Assembly: GCA_020848035.1 (NCBI GenBank)
Contig: JADLAX010000072.1
Coordinates: 1-64,000 of the forward strand
Origin: Anaerolineae bacterium
GTDB taxonomy: Bacteria > Chloroflexota > Anaerolineae > Promineifilales > Promineifilaceae
Direction of reading: 5' to 3'
Length of the DNA: 64,000 nt
The notes under the pieces were generated by a model. That model had not been told where the DNA came from and ran no database searches. It was given only the letters and a program-made list of their open reading frames with translations. Each line of letters starts with the position of its first letter. Position 1 is the stretch's first letter. A program made the position numbers and the translations under genes. Below, piece by piece: positions 1 to 8,453 of this stretch.

Positions 1-92
1 ATGCTATTGTCCCCTTTGGCTTTCACCGCCAGGTTAGTCAGTTGACCCAGAAGCCTCCTTCCGAACTTCTCCTTGTTGCACAAGGAATTCAC
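1..92 (-). other. Open reading frame running off the left edge, unassigned
   Basis: A frame opening at a GTG (90-92) that overlaps the stop of the DUF4417 fragment (TAGTG) stays open to the window edge, encoding a basic stretch with CNKEKFGRR and LLGQLTNLAV. No family recognised. A short inverted repeat, CCTTGT-TGC-ACAAGG at 71-85, lies inside it. It may be a real gene start or the flank of an element that truncated the neighbouring gene; too little is visible to decide. Confidence 0.2.
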
Positions 93-337
93 TATCGCAA
101 TACCACGGCGCACTCGAGGAAAAAATGCACGCAGCCACCGTCAGGCACACCTTGCCCACCCGGTTGGTTGGCCCGAATGCGCTGCCGGTAAGGTGCCAGC
201 CAGCCGGGTACCCGACCGACTGGCGTGTGCGCCAAGACCGGAATGCCCCAGGCGTTGTCCGCAGGGAAAGTCTGGGTGGCGTGCAGGGCGTCGAAGCCGC
301 CCGGCTTGCTTTGCCAGCGATGGCTGGTGCGGGTCAT
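92..337 (-). pseudogene. Truncated DUF4417-family gene (N-terminal part)
   Basis: The ATG at 337 overlaps the stop of the coupling-protein gene (TAATG), so it was translated as the next gene of the mobilisation operon. The 81 residues carry the N-terminal pattern I associate with DUF4417 proteins of phages and mobile elements: WQSKPGGFDALHA, TFP.DN.WGIPVLAHTP, PGWLAPYRQRIRA, then G-CVHFFLE. Family members are normally around 200 residues; here homology stops after HFFLE and the frame ends within six codons at 92-94. The break near position 110-115 looks like a deletion or recombination junction. Function of DUF4417 is unknown. The family call is from memory of conserved words and was not searched. 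Confidence 0.5.
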
Positions 338-2337
338 TAAAATGCGTCTCTCCCGATGCTGCCTGTTTCCAGATCATCCGGGTCAGACGGCCGGTTACCC
401 TCACTGCCGTCTGGCACGCTCAGTGCCCCGGGTTCTGGCGCGGCAGGTGTTACCGGCTCGTCCGGCGCGGCGTTTTCCATTGGGGCTGGTTGAGTTAGCG
501 CTGAGGCCGCCCCGTCCGTTGCGGCTTCGGCTGCCGCCCCCCAGCGGGTGTACGTGCGCTGCCCATATTTTGGCCGGGGCAGGCGCAGCAGCGAAACCGG
601 CGGCAGTTTGCTGAACAGCGGAATGGGATTCAAGCGCTGCCCCAAAAAGACAAACCGTTGGGGACCGGTTTGGGTAGACACCAACACCTGGTCTTTCGGT
701 AAAGCCATCATCTGGCTGGGCAGCAGCTCTGGCTTTTCCTGCCAGGACCAGGAAGCGCCCTGGTTGCTGTTGGTTTGCGTATTGGCCCGCCCCTCATTGT
801 CTTTGTGCTGGCGGGAACCGCGAGATGAATTGTGTGCTGGATTTGCCTTGAGCGTCAGGCCGTACAGTTGGGACATCTTTTCGGCCGTTTCATAATCCGC
901 AGGGGGATACCAAACCTGATGGGTGCAGTTGGAGAGAATGGCGCTGGTACCATCCTGTCCGTAAAGCGCCTTTAGCTGGGCAATAGACTGCACGTACAGC
1001 AGGAGCGTGATGCCGTACCCGCCGCAGGTGGCCAGGTAGTCGGCAATATTTTTCAGGCCAATGGCCGGCAGTTCGTCAATAGCCACCAACAGTCGTTCCC
1101 GACGGCCTTGCTGCATTTGGCGACGTAAAATAGCGGCTATTGTGGCGGCAACCACCCCACCCACGCCATGTAAATCCTGGAGAGAGTAGGTAATGTACAC
1201 CGTCCCGTTCTGGCGCACCCAGTCGGGATCGAGCACCAAGTGGCTGTGCGGAGCTGGTGGGGCAATGGTATCGATATGCTTTTGATACTTGGCTAATCGG
1301 GTGGTGAAGTTGCCGAAGGCGGACGTGACAAACCGGTCATCCCGACACGCCTCTGGCTTGGCCCCATTGGTGAACACCCGTACATGGCGCTTGGCCGCCG
1401 GGACCGTTTCCAACCCACTGAGCGCCTCGACCATATCGCTTTCAGCCACGTCAATTAAAACGCGCAGCGCATCCAGTCCATTGGCTTCCGCATACGCCCC
1501 CGCTGCGTTAAAAAGCGACATCGCTTTTTCGGCAAACACCGTTTCCCGACTTTCCCACGGCCGCATCAGGTGGGTGTGTAGTTCGGCCGTATCGTCCCGG
1601 TCCAGCAGATGGCTGTAGTAGGCGGCCAGGTTGATCTGGTGTCCCGGCAGACAGTAAACTGGGCCAAACTGGCTGCGCCAGGCGGCGGTTCGCGCCATCT
1701 GCTCACCCTTCGGATCAACGACCAAAACCGGGCCAGGCCAGGTCAGGAGCGTGTCGGTTAAATGCAGCCCTTTGCCGCTCCTCGTTGGCCCAGAGACCAG
1801 CATATGCCCTTCACCGCGGCGGTAATCCAGGCCAACTTTCACCGGTTTCTTTTTCTTGTTGGTGAGGGTAGCGTAGGGTACCCCCTGTTCGATAAGCAGC
1901 TGCTCGGTCAGCTCCTCCGCTTTGAGGCGACCTTGGGAGCGGGCAAACTTACTCACCATTTTCTGCATGTTGAACAGGGGGTTGGGGGCCTGGTCCAGAA
2001 TGGTGGCGAAGCCAAAGATCGCGCCGGGCAGAGCAAGAGCCAGCACAACCCAGAACAGATTTGGCTCCTGAGCCGTTTCCTGGATGAGGCCCAGCCCTTT
2101 CAGCCCGCCCCAGAAAAAGCCAAAACCACCCATGCTCAGAGCTGCCAACCCACGGGCCAGGCCGGTTAGCCGGGCGATCCCGGCCACGGCTGTGGGCGCA
2201 TAGGCCGCCCCTGCCAGCCAGAAGAGGCTGAATCCCAGCAGGAACAGCAGCCAGCGTTTCTTTGGGGTGGCGGGCATCTCCTGCCACCATTGTTTAAAAT
2301 ATGTTCCGTTTTTAATTTCTCCCATTTCAAGATTCAT
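337..2337 (-). CDS. Type IV coupling protein (TraG/VirD4-like) conjugation ATPase
   Basis: 666 residues. Couples the relaxosome to the secretion channel at the inner membrane during conjugation. Two or three membrane segments lie in residues 28-115. Walker A is GPTRSGKG at about 183-190, followed by VLVVDPKGE, the typical T4CP DPKGE. A Walker B-like LLVAIDELPAIG lies near residue 420, followed by GGYGITLLLYVQSIAQL, the usual sensor region. The start at 2337 was chosen because the open frame upstream merely reads through the relaxase gene in another frame, and because the stop of the relaxase (2334) overlaps this ATG. It is the third cistron after the MobC-like and relaxase genes. The C-terminal 60 residues are Pro/Ala-rich and probably disordered. 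Confidence 0.93.
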   Translation of the reverse strand: MNLEMGEIKNGTYFKQWWQEMPATPKKRWLLFLLGFSLFWLAGAAYAPTAVAGIARLTGLARGLAALSMGGFGFFWGGLKGLGLIQETAQEPNLFWVVLALALPGAIFGFATILDQAPNPLFNMQKMVSKFARSQGRLKAEELTEQLLIEQGVPYATLTNKKKKPVKVGLDYRRGEGHMLVSGPTRSGKGLHLTDTLLTWPGPVLVVDPKGEQMARTAAWRSQFGPVYCLPGHQINLAAYYSHLLDRDDTAELHTHLMRPWESRETVFAEKAMSLFNAAGAYAEANGLDALRVLIDVAESDMVEALSGLETVPAAKRHVRVFTNGAKPEACRDDRFVTSAFGNFTTRLAKYQKHIDTIAPPAPHSHLVLDPDWVRQNGTVYITYSLQDLHGVGGVVAATIAAILRRQMQQGRRERLLVAIDELPAIGLKNIADYLATCGGYGITLLLYVQSIAQLKALYGQDGTSAILSNCTHQVWYPPADYETAEKMSQLYGLTLKANPAHNSSRGSRQHKDNEGRANTQTNSNQGASWSWQEKPELLPSQMMALPKDQVLVSTQTGPQRFVFLGQRLNPIPLFSKLPPVSLLRLPRPKYGQRTYTRWGAAAEAATDGAASALTQPAPMENAAPDEPVTPAAPEPGALSVPDGSEGNRPSDPDDLETGSIGRDAF

Positions 2338-2993
2338 AGGTCTATCTCCCATCCCCGGCGCTGTGTCGGTTCTGGTTGTTCCAGTTCGAGGGCAGCAGCC
2401 AGGTCTTGCCCCAACTCGGTCGAGTGGGTTATTTCTGTTTCTAATTGTCGTTCTTGATACCGCTCCGCTTGCAACTGCTCCAGCTCTGCCTGCATCTTCT
2501 GCTGCCAGGCGGTGTACTGTGCCTTTGCCAGTTTCTCCTGACGCAGCAGAATCACGTGGGCGTGCTGGTTGTCGGTATCGGCATGGAGCATCAGGCGCCA
2601 CTCCTGTACGCCGCTCACCGCGCTGCCCTGCGCCAGGACATGGTTAAAATCCTGGGGAAGTAGGCCACCGTGGCGGGTGGAGAGAAGCAGCTGGTAGGTG
2701 TAGCCGTAACCATAGGCGTGAACTTTCTCTTTGGCCCAGTGCAGGGCGTCGCTGTGTGTGGTGACGACGCCGCTGTGATCCAGCCAGAGGCCGCGCTGCG
2801 GCGGCTCTGCGCTTGGCTGGAGCACCTGCACCTGCTCACCGCCGGGGTGCAGGGCAAAGGTCGGTTGATCGACGTAACGGCCGTAGGCGAGATAGTTCAT
2901 TAGCCCCTTCAGCCGCCCGTAAGCCGGGTTTCCTTTGGCCGAACGATTGTTGATGCGCTCGCCGCGCACAATGGCCAGACGCTGTTTAGCCAT
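2334..2993 (-). CDS. Small MOBP-type relaxase
   Basis: 219 residues. Predicted to nick the transfer origin and stay bound to the strand. The HUH signature is clear: H137-A-D139-T-D-N-Q-H144-A-H146 followed by VILL, matching the HxDxxxxHxH metal site of VirD2/MobA-like relaxases. Several tyrosines near the N-terminus (Y25, Y34, Y37, Y40) could be the nucleophile. The C-terminal third is a Gln/Glu-rich helix. It is much shorter than classical relaxases and has no helicase or primase domain. The ATG at 2993 overlaps the end of the MobC-like gene by 8 bases; a longer frame upstream is a shadow of that gene. Order MobC, relaxase, coupling protein is typical for a mobilisation operon. Confidence 0.8.
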   Translation of the reverse strand: MAKQRLAIVRGERINNRSAKGNPAYGRLKGLMNYLAYGRYVDQPTFALHPGGEQVQVLQPSAEPPQRGLWLDHSGVVTTHSDALHWAKEKVHAYGYGYTYQLLLSTRHGGLLPQDFNHVLAQGSAVSGVQEWRLMLHADTDNQHAHVILLRQEKLAKAQYTAWQQKMQAELEQLQAERYQERQLETEITHSTELGQDLAAALELEQPEPTQRRGWEIDL

Positions 2994-3513
2994 GCATTTG
3001 CTCCTCTTCCGGTCCGTCAAATAAAGCTTGCACCAGCGTGACCGACTTTTTTTGCTTGATGCGGCGGATGGCGTCTTGTTCGGCGTTGTTTTTGATGTCG
3101 TCGTGCAGGCTGCGTATGCGCTGGTGGAGCTGGTTACGGCCGTCGCGGGGAATGCGCACCATGGCCACGAAGTCGTCAGGGTGTTCAGATGCCAGCTCAC
3201 GGATGAGCTGCAGCATGATCCCTTCCGACATGGTGCGCGAAACGGCCGTTTCGATGGCGATATCGGACAGCAGGCGGGCAATGCGGTTGAAGGACAGGCG
3301 GATGCCCTGGAGCGTCGTAGCCCGCAGAGCGGGAATAGCGTAGGAGCTGCGCTCATCATCCAGCCCCATCAGGGCCAGGGTTTCGATGGCGGCGCTGAAG
3401 TTAAGGCCGTTGACCTTGGCCCACGCTTCAATCTTCTCCCAGCCAAACGCGGTCAGCATGATGTGTTTGGAGTAGGTTTTATCTGGCCGACGGGTCGGGC
3501 TCGTTTCATTCAT
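2986..3513 (-). CDS. MobC-like relaxosome accessory protein
   Basis: 175 residues. The N-terminal half (KHIMLTAFGWEKIEAWAKVNGLNFSAAIETLALMGL, about 15-51) has the length and pattern of a ribbon-helix-helix DNA-binding domain. The middle (LQGIRLSFNRIARLLSD) resembles the helical region in MobC-type relaxosome proteins (..lN..a.nlNqia..). The C-terminus is charged. Likely role: binding at the transfer origin and helping the relaxase load. It directly precedes the relaxase with an 8-base overlap and overlaps the upstream small membrane protein gene by 8 bases, so all four are translationally coupled. The MobC call rests on position plus weak pattern similarity. Confidence 0.6.
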   Translation of the reverse strand: MNETSPTRRPDKTYSKHIMLTAFGWEKIEAWAKVNGLNFSAAIETLALMGLDDERSSYAIPALRATTLQGIRLSFNRIARLLSDIAIETAVSRTMSEGIMLQLIRELASEHPDDFVAMVRIPRDGRNQLHQRIRSLHDDIKNNAEQDAIRRIKQKKSVTLVQALFDGPEEEQMHG

Positions 3514-3844
3514 AGCCTGCCTCCGATGTCGGCCAGAAAGGATCTACGTCTTCTTCGTCTGGAATCTCGTGGTTTATTTCAGGAAGGGGCATCACCGCAA
3601 CAAGCGCTTTATCAGCGGCCGTTGCACTTTCGTTGGTTAGAATGCGGTCTATCAACGCCACCAACAACAATCCAGCGAAGTTAAAAAGGATGGTCGACAA
3701 CAGCCACAGGACAAGCGCTGCGCTGGCTGTTAAGGGGGCCATGCCAGACTGCGTCCGGAAAACTTCCACGCCATAGGTGAAGAGGGCCCCAAAAAACAGG
3801 TCGCCTAAAAATGGCGGCAGATAGAGGGGATTACTATTTTTCAT
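3506..3844 (-). CDS. Small membrane protein at head of mobilisation operon
   Basis: 112 residues from the ATG at 3844, preceded by AGGGAGAA nine bases upstream. Two hydrophobic segments (LGDLFFGALFTYGVEVF and ASAALVLWLLSTILFNFAGLLLVALI) predict a hairpin-like inner membrane protein with an acidic C-terminal tail (EIPDEEDVDPFW). I do not recognise a family. Being first in the transfer operon, it may be a transfer or entry-exclusion accessory, but this is only inferred from position. A longer upstream in-frame extension lacks a ribosome site and is not used. Confidence 0.6.
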   Translation of the reverse strand: MKNSNPLYLPPFLGDLFFGALFTYGVEVFRTQSGMAPLTASAALVLWLLSTILFNFAGLLLVALIDRILTNESATAADKALVAVMPLPEINHEIPDEEDVDPFWPTSEAGYE

Positions 3845-4339
3845 TGTTATTCTCCCTGTATGGATTTCGGGTTGAGGAATATTGCCTACCGGCAATTTGC
3901 AGGTAAGCAAAGGCAAACGATTGACTTGAGTCAGTCGAAACATCAGACAAACTGGCTACTGATCGTTGGGGGGTCTGGCGAAAAGCGTAATTGGCCGCAG
4001 GCAGTTGTGGAGACCATTCAAACAGGGTGATGTACCCGGTCAGTAGGACCAGCAAGCAAACGGGACAATTACCCACAGGGCCTGATTTCGGTTCACGGGA
4101 AAGACCGATCCGTAAATTGGACGAGCAATCATGAAAGGGGGACAGGCAAGAAGAATCAACAGCAGACTGTTGCCAGAACTGGAAAATAATCTGAAGAGCA
4201 ATCTGCCAATTTCCAAAACTATGGAAGTGGGATGCCTGATTTGTGGTTGTTTTTGTCTGTGTCAAAGAATGCACTCAAGTAGTGCATCCGTGCGATTACG
4301 GGGCCATTCTACGCACAGCCAGCGGCTTTGTCAACCCGC
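3845..4339. other. Intergenic region upstream of mobilisation operon
   Basis: No convincing gene. This is where the operon promoter, and possibly the transfer origin, would be expected. The clearest symmetry is TGACTTGAGTCA at 3922-3933. A minus-strand frame of about 146 codons covering it has no ribosome site and unnatural composition, so it is not annotated. Confidence 0.4.
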
Positions 4340-5773
4340 TTATTCTGAGCCAGTGATGAAACGGCCGTTTCCCTCCCCACGCCACACCTGGTACAATTCT
4401 ACCCTGGCCACAAAAATGTCCACGATACCATCACCGGTCACATCACCCAGTGTAAAGGCTGCGCCACGGCCGTAACGAATACGCTGGCCCTGGCTAAATT
4501 CTCCTGCCCCATCATTCAGCCAGATACGGGCGCTGCTATTGCCCCCGGCAACAATATCCAGGTCGCTATCACCGTCCAGGTCAGCCAGGAAAATGGCGTG
4601 GGTGAACCCGCGGCCAAAACGTTGGGACAGGGTAAAGTGACCCTGCCCATCATTAAGCCAGATTTCATCCGCGCCCTTCCGGCCCACAACGGCATCAGGA
4701 AACCCGTCACCATTGACATCGCCCAGGACCACGGCAAAACCACCGGCCGTGCCAAACGTCTGGCTGCTGTCTGTGAGGGCAAAATCGCCGATCTGCCCCA
4801 CAGTTTGGCCGTCATTGAAGCGGCCGTGCCCGCTATTCCACCAAATGATATACGGCCAGTTGTTTCCGTGAACCACAAACACATCGAGGGAACCGTCGCC
4901 ATTCAAATCGGCCAGAGCGGCGGCCTGGCTGAGGGCCGGGCCTAATCGCTGCTGGCTGCTCACGAGCAGCCCATCACCCCGGTTGAGCCAGACCTGGCCG
5001 CCAGGGCAGCAGCCAGTGACAAAGGCATCCAGACGGCCGTCGCCATCCAGGTCGCCCAGTGCCACAGCTTTGCTGCTGTAGCCAGAATTCTGGGGGACAA
5101 CGCCGAAGCGAATAAGTGTACCGCTGTCGTCATTCAGCACCCGCGCCAACCCGCCAAACGTGTAAGCGACAGCCACATCCATGCGCCCATTGCCAGTCAG
5201 ATCACCGGCGGCTGCCGACTGGGCATAGCCTATTTCCGGCCAGAGGTCGCTGGCGGCAAATCGGCCGTCGCCTTCATTGAGCAGCAGACGATCCGGCGGG
5301 TGGTCACGTTCCAGGCGGTTGAGGATGATCAGGGCGTCCTGACGGCCGTCACCATCAAAATCGGCCAGCACCACGTGGTTGACCATGCGGCGATTCTCAG
5401 ACGCACGCATGGTGCTTAAGCCAGCAAGATAAATAACCACCGGCAGTAAGGGCAGCAGGCAGGCAACGAGGAGAATGATTTTGCGCCAGGGGATGTGGCG
5501 TCCGATTAATTCAGCGACGCCACCACCCGCATAAGCCACCAGCAACGGCCGTGCCCGCCGGACATAGAGCTGTTGGCGGATACCGCCAACCAGCAGCCCA
5601 AATAATTCACGCAGGAAAAAGATGAGGAGGGGGAGACGGCCATGAATGGACGCCTCATGGAGCTGCTCCTGAAACAGCGCTGCCATTTCATCGGCAAATT
5701 CCCGCCGGAATGGAGATGGAAACAGGCGCAAAACGCTGCGATAGATCCAGGTGAGTTTCTCGTACTGGTTCAT
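4340..5773 (-). CDS. Membrane-anchored FG-GAP/integrin-alpha-like propeller protein (paralogue 1)
   Basis: 477 residues. Residues 1-70 (LTWIYRSVLRLFPSPFRREF.DEM..LF.EQL) match the short prefix domain found on PadR-linked permeases and membrane proteins. One transmembrane helix follows (about 95-115, IILLVACLLPLLPVVIYLAG). The rest is a string of FG-GAP/VCBS repeats with LADFDGDGRQDA, LGDLDGDGRLDA, LADLNGDGSLDV, LGDVNGDGFPDA, LADLDGDSDLDI and LGDVTGDGIVDI: DxDGDG-type calcium loops giving a seven-bladed propeller outside the membrane. The start overlaps the preceding gene as ATGA. Last gene of a PadR-headed operon. Ligand and role unknown; probably surface binding or adhesion. Confidence 0.85.
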   Translation of the reverse strand: MNQYEKLTWIYRSVLRLFPSPFRREFADEMAALFQEQLHEASIHGRLPLLIFFLRELFGLLVGGIRQQLYVRRARPLLVAYAGGGVAELIGRHIPWRKIILLVACLLPLLPVVIYLAGLSTMRASENRRMVNHVVLADFDGDGRQDALIILNRLERDHPPDRLLLNEGDGRFAASDLWPEIGYAQSAAAGDLTGNGRMDVAVAYTFGGLARVLNDDSGTLIRFGVVPQNSGYSSKAVALGDLDGDGRLDAFVTGCCPGGQVWLNRGDGLLVSSQQRLGPALSQAAALADLNGDGSLDVFVVHGNNWPYIIWWNSGHGRFNDGQTVGQIGDFALTDSSQTFGTAGGFAVVLGDVNGDGFPDAVVGRKGADEIWLNDGQGHFTLSQRFGRGFTHAIFLADLDGDSDLDIVAGGNSSARIWLNDGAGEFSQGQRIRYGRGAAFTLGDVTGDGIVDIFVARVELYQVWRGEGNGRFITGSE

Positions 5774-6345
5774 AGGTTGGATGGTCGCTCTGCCAGAACG
5801 TCGCTCTCTTCCAGATTAATGTGCTGAGGAAGGCCGCCTTCCCAAAATGCCAACGACTCCAACAACAGCATACTGAGCGCCAGGCACAGGTAGAACCAGG
5901 GTCCCCATAAAGCCCAATGCAGCCTGGAAAAGGAGGGCAGGCTCAGAAATAGCCCGGTACTCACCGCTGCGACCCCCACAATGATCATATGAAAAATCTG
6001 ACCACGCCGGTTTTGTGGCCGCCACATGGCCAACAGGAGGCTGAAAAAAGGCAGTAAGATCAGCAGTGGCAAAAAACCAGACAAAACCATCAGCCACGAT
6101 GTATCCCCGGATGAAGCGATTAACTCTCTTGCCACATTAAAAACGCCGCCAAAAGCAAAGGGCACAATCCACAGCCCCGATCCAGGCAGGCCACAAAAAT
6201 CCTCATCCAGCCGGATGCCGGAAGAACAAGGATAGGCTGGAGGCACATGAACCCGGTCAAAATACCAGGGGCCGATCAGAGCCACAAGCAGCAGCACCAG
6301 GAAAATCTTGCGCCAACCAGCCTTATACTCGTTTATCTCCGTCAT
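5770..6345 (-). CDS. Polytopic membrane protein paired with FG-GAP protein (copy 1)
   Basis: 191 residues from the ATG at 6345 (GAGGGGCAGG upstream). About four membrane helices. Contains GPWYFDRVHVPPAYPCSSGIRLDEDFCGLPGSG, an extracytoplasmic loop with three cysteines that is nearly repeated in the protein at 7913-8422. Each copy lies directly upstream of an FG-GAP protein and overlaps or abuts it, so the pair (membrane subunit plus propeller) has been duplicated as a unit. No known family recognised; a partner or anchor for the propeller protein is inferred. Confidence 0.75.
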   Translation of the reverse strand: MTEINEYKAGWRKIFLVLLLVALIGPWYFDRVHVPPAYPCSSGIRLDEDFCGLPGSGLWIVPFAFGGVFNVARELIASSGDTSWLMVLSGFLPLLILLPFFSLLLAMWRPQNRRGQIFHMIIVGVAAVSTGLFLSLPSFSRLHWALWGPWFYLCLALSMLLLESLAFWEGGLPQHINLEESDVLAERPSNL

Positions 6346-6371
6346 ACGCCTGCCCCTCTGCGCCTGGCCAG

Positions 6372-7916
6372 CTACCGGTAACTGGTGCGTGGTTCGGCAG
6401 AGAAACGGCCGTCGCCCACACCGCGCCACACCTGATACGATTCCACACCGGCCACAAAGATGTCCACGATACCCTCCCCCGTCACGTCACCCACGGCAAT
6501 GGATTGGTAACGGCCGTAGCCAAAACCCTGCCCGCGCCGGAAATAGCCGCTGCCGTCATTCAGCCAGACACGGCCGTGGCTTTCCCCGCCTATTACCAGG
6601 TCCAAATCGCCATCACCGTCCAGGTCGGCCAGGTACACAGACCAGGTAAGCCCGTTGCCCAATCGCTGTCCCAGCCTGAAGTTGCCTTGTCCGTCATTCA
6701 GCCACACCTCGTCTGCGCCGTTATTGCCCAACACCGCATCCAGAAAACCATCGCCGTTTACATCGCCCAGGGACACGGCCATGCTTTCCATTTGCCCCAA
6801 CTGCTGGCCGCTGTCGCTGAACTGCCCCAGGCCATCATTAAACCAGACGGTATTGGGGCTGTTGAAGGTGTAAATGTTCTGACTCACGTTGCCCTGGGCG
6901 GCAGCCTGCCACCATTGCCTGAATCTGGCCATGGCTGGCAGGGGTCTGACTTGATCATGAATCGTTCGCCCGTTGGCTAAAAAAGCGTCAATGGCACCAT
7001 CGCCGTTTAAGTCTCCCAAAGCCACGGCATTGCTACTTGTTTGCCCAATTTCTTGCCCACTGCGCCGTAAACCACCAGCGCCATCATTCAGCCAGACTTC
7101 ACTATATGCAGGATAACGCACATCCTTGCCAATCCAACCGCAGCAGCCGGTGGTAAAGGCGTCCAGGCGGCCATCGCCATCCAGGTCGGCCAGCGCTACG
7201 TTCAGGTGGGACGAGCGATGCACAAAATCGCCAGGCTCATAGATGGTGGTCGTAAAAGCGCCGCCACCATCGTTTTGATAATACATCAGTCCACTGTAGC
7301 TGCCGGAAAGAACGTCCATGTACCCGTCGTTATTGATGTCACCCACAGCCGCGGCAAAACTGCGCCATTCCCCTAATTCCTGACCACTATCTGTAAAACG
7401 GCCGTCACCCTCATTCAACAGCACCCGGTCAGCCCGCCAGTAACCGTCGCCAACCGAGCCAACGGAGAGAAACGCATCGAGACGGCCGTCGCCGTTAAGG
7501 TCGCCTAAAGCGACGTGGCGCACGTCGAAGGTTTCATCAAAGGTCACATACCAGAGATGGCGGCACGCCTGAAACGCGAACAAGACAACCAGAAGCAGCA
7601 GCGCCAGGGGCAGATACCTTATCCATCGCTTCAGCCACCAGCCATCCTCAGGCAACACTATTCCGCCGCCTGCCGAAACCGCCAGCAACGGCCGCACCCG
7701 CCAGGCATACACCCGCTGGCGCGCACCGCCGGCGATCAGACCAGATAGTTCGCGCACCATAAAGGCGACAAGGGCCAGACGGCCGTTTTCCGCCGCCGAC
7801 ATGAGCTGTTCCCGGAATAACGCCTCCATTTCACCGGCAAATTCCTGCTGAAAATTCACCGAAAAAAGGCGCAGTCCACAGCGATAAATCCAGGTGAGGG
7901 CGTGGAACGGAGTCAC
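6372..7916 (-). CDS. Membrane-anchored FG-GAP propeller protein (paralogue 2)
   Basis: 514 residues from a GTG at 7916 that overlaps the stop of the upstream gene (GTGA). Residues 1-70 carry the prefix domain (LTWIYRCGLRLFSVNFQQEFAGEMEALF), followed by one helix (YLPLALLLLVVLFAFQA). The C-terminal region has at least seven FG-GAP/VCBS blades (LGDLNGDGRLDAF, VGDINNDGYMDV, LADLDGDGRLDAF, LGDLNGDGAIDAF, LGDVNGDGFLDAV, LADLDGDGDLDLV, VGDVTGEGIVDIF). About 40-50% similar by eye to paralogue 1 and closest in its last third. An apparent longer upstream start would run through the preceding gene and is rejected. Predicted to face outside the cytoplasmic membrane. Confidence 0.85.
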   Translation of the reverse strand: MTPFHALTWIYRCGLRLFSVNFQQEFAGEMEALFREQLMSAAENGRLALVAFMVRELSGLIAGGARQRVYAWRVRPLLAVSAGGGIVLPEDGWWLKRWIRYLPLALLLLVVLFAFQACRHLWYVTFDETFDVRHVALGDLNGDGRLDAFLSVGSVGDGYWRADRVLLNEGDGRFTDSGQELGEWRSFAAAVGDINNDGYMDVLSGSYSGLMYYQNDGGGAFTTTIYEPGDFVHRSSHLNVALADLDGDGRLDAFTTGCCGWIGKDVRYPAYSEVWLNDGAGGLRRSGQEIGQTSSNAVALGDLNGDGAIDAFLANGRTIHDQVRPLPAMARFRQWWQAAAQGNVSQNIYTFNSPNTVWFNDGLGQFSDSGQQLGQMESMAVSLGDVNGDGFLDAVLGNNGADEVWLNDGQGNFRLGQRLGNGLTWSVYLADLDGDGDLDLVIGGESHGRVWLNDGSGYFRRGQGFGYGRYQSIAVGDVTGEGIVDIFVAGVESYQVWRGVGDGRFSAEPRTSYR

Positions 7917-8422
7917 AACTGAGCCTCCTGTTTGTGCCAGGCACCAACCTCCAACAGAAGCATGGCGGCGGCGGCGGCCACGTAAAGCCAGACGCCCCAC
8001 AAGGCCGGGTGGCGTTCCAGCAAGGCTATCAACACACTGGCGGTCAGCCCCAGGCCCAGGAGCACGCTCTGCCCTCTTCGCCAGCGCCGCCGGCCTTCCC
8101 ACAAAATCAAAACCAGCGTACTTAAGAAAGGCAGCGCCAGCAGGAGAAGAAACGAGAAGAACAGCAGCGACATGGGATCGATGGCACCGGCGGCCAGCGT
8201 GGTTACCAGCTGCATCAGGTCACGGCCGAACCAGGGAATAAACGCAGTGATGGCAACCGGCATACCACAAAAGTTCTCGTCCAGCCGGATGTTGGGCGCT
8301 GAGCAGATGTATGTCGGCGGCACATAAATTCTCTCAAAGTACCAGGGGCCGCTTACAGCGACGGCCAACAAGACCAGAAAAGCGATGCGCCGGCTACGTT
8401 GATTCATGTTTATCCATGACAT
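7913..8422 (-). CDS. Polytopic membrane protein paired with FG-GAP protein (copy 2)
   Basis: 169 residues; the ATG at 8422 lies 10 bases after a strong AAGGAGGT. Four hydrophobic helices. The loop GPWYFERIYVPPTYICSAPNIRLDENFCGMP aligns with the same loop of the protein at 5770-6345, so the two are paralogues. It overlaps the following FG-GAP gene by four bases. No function assigned; probably the membrane partner of the propeller protein. Confidence 0.78.
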   Translation of the reverse strand: MSWINMNQRSRRIAFLVLLAVAVSGPWYFERIYVPPTYICSAPNIRLDENFCGMPVAITAFIPWFGRDLMQLVTTLAAGAIDPMSLLFFSFLLLLALPFLSTLVLILWEGRRRWRRGQSVLLGLGLTASVLIALLERHPALWGVWLYVAAAAAMLLLEVGAWHKQEAQL

Positions 8423-8453
8423 ATAACAGTTACCTCCTTATAGGGCGCGGCGG

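Noticed and set aside
2338..2601. N-terminal extension of the coupling protein
   Set aside because: It is the antiparallel-frame shadow of the relaxase gene: Arg/Pro-rich, and the MNLEMGE start overlaps the relaxase stop properly.
3834..4274. 146-codon minus-strand frame upstream of the mobilisation operon
   Set aside because: No ribosome site, Ser/Gln-rich odd composition, and it covers the likely promoter region.
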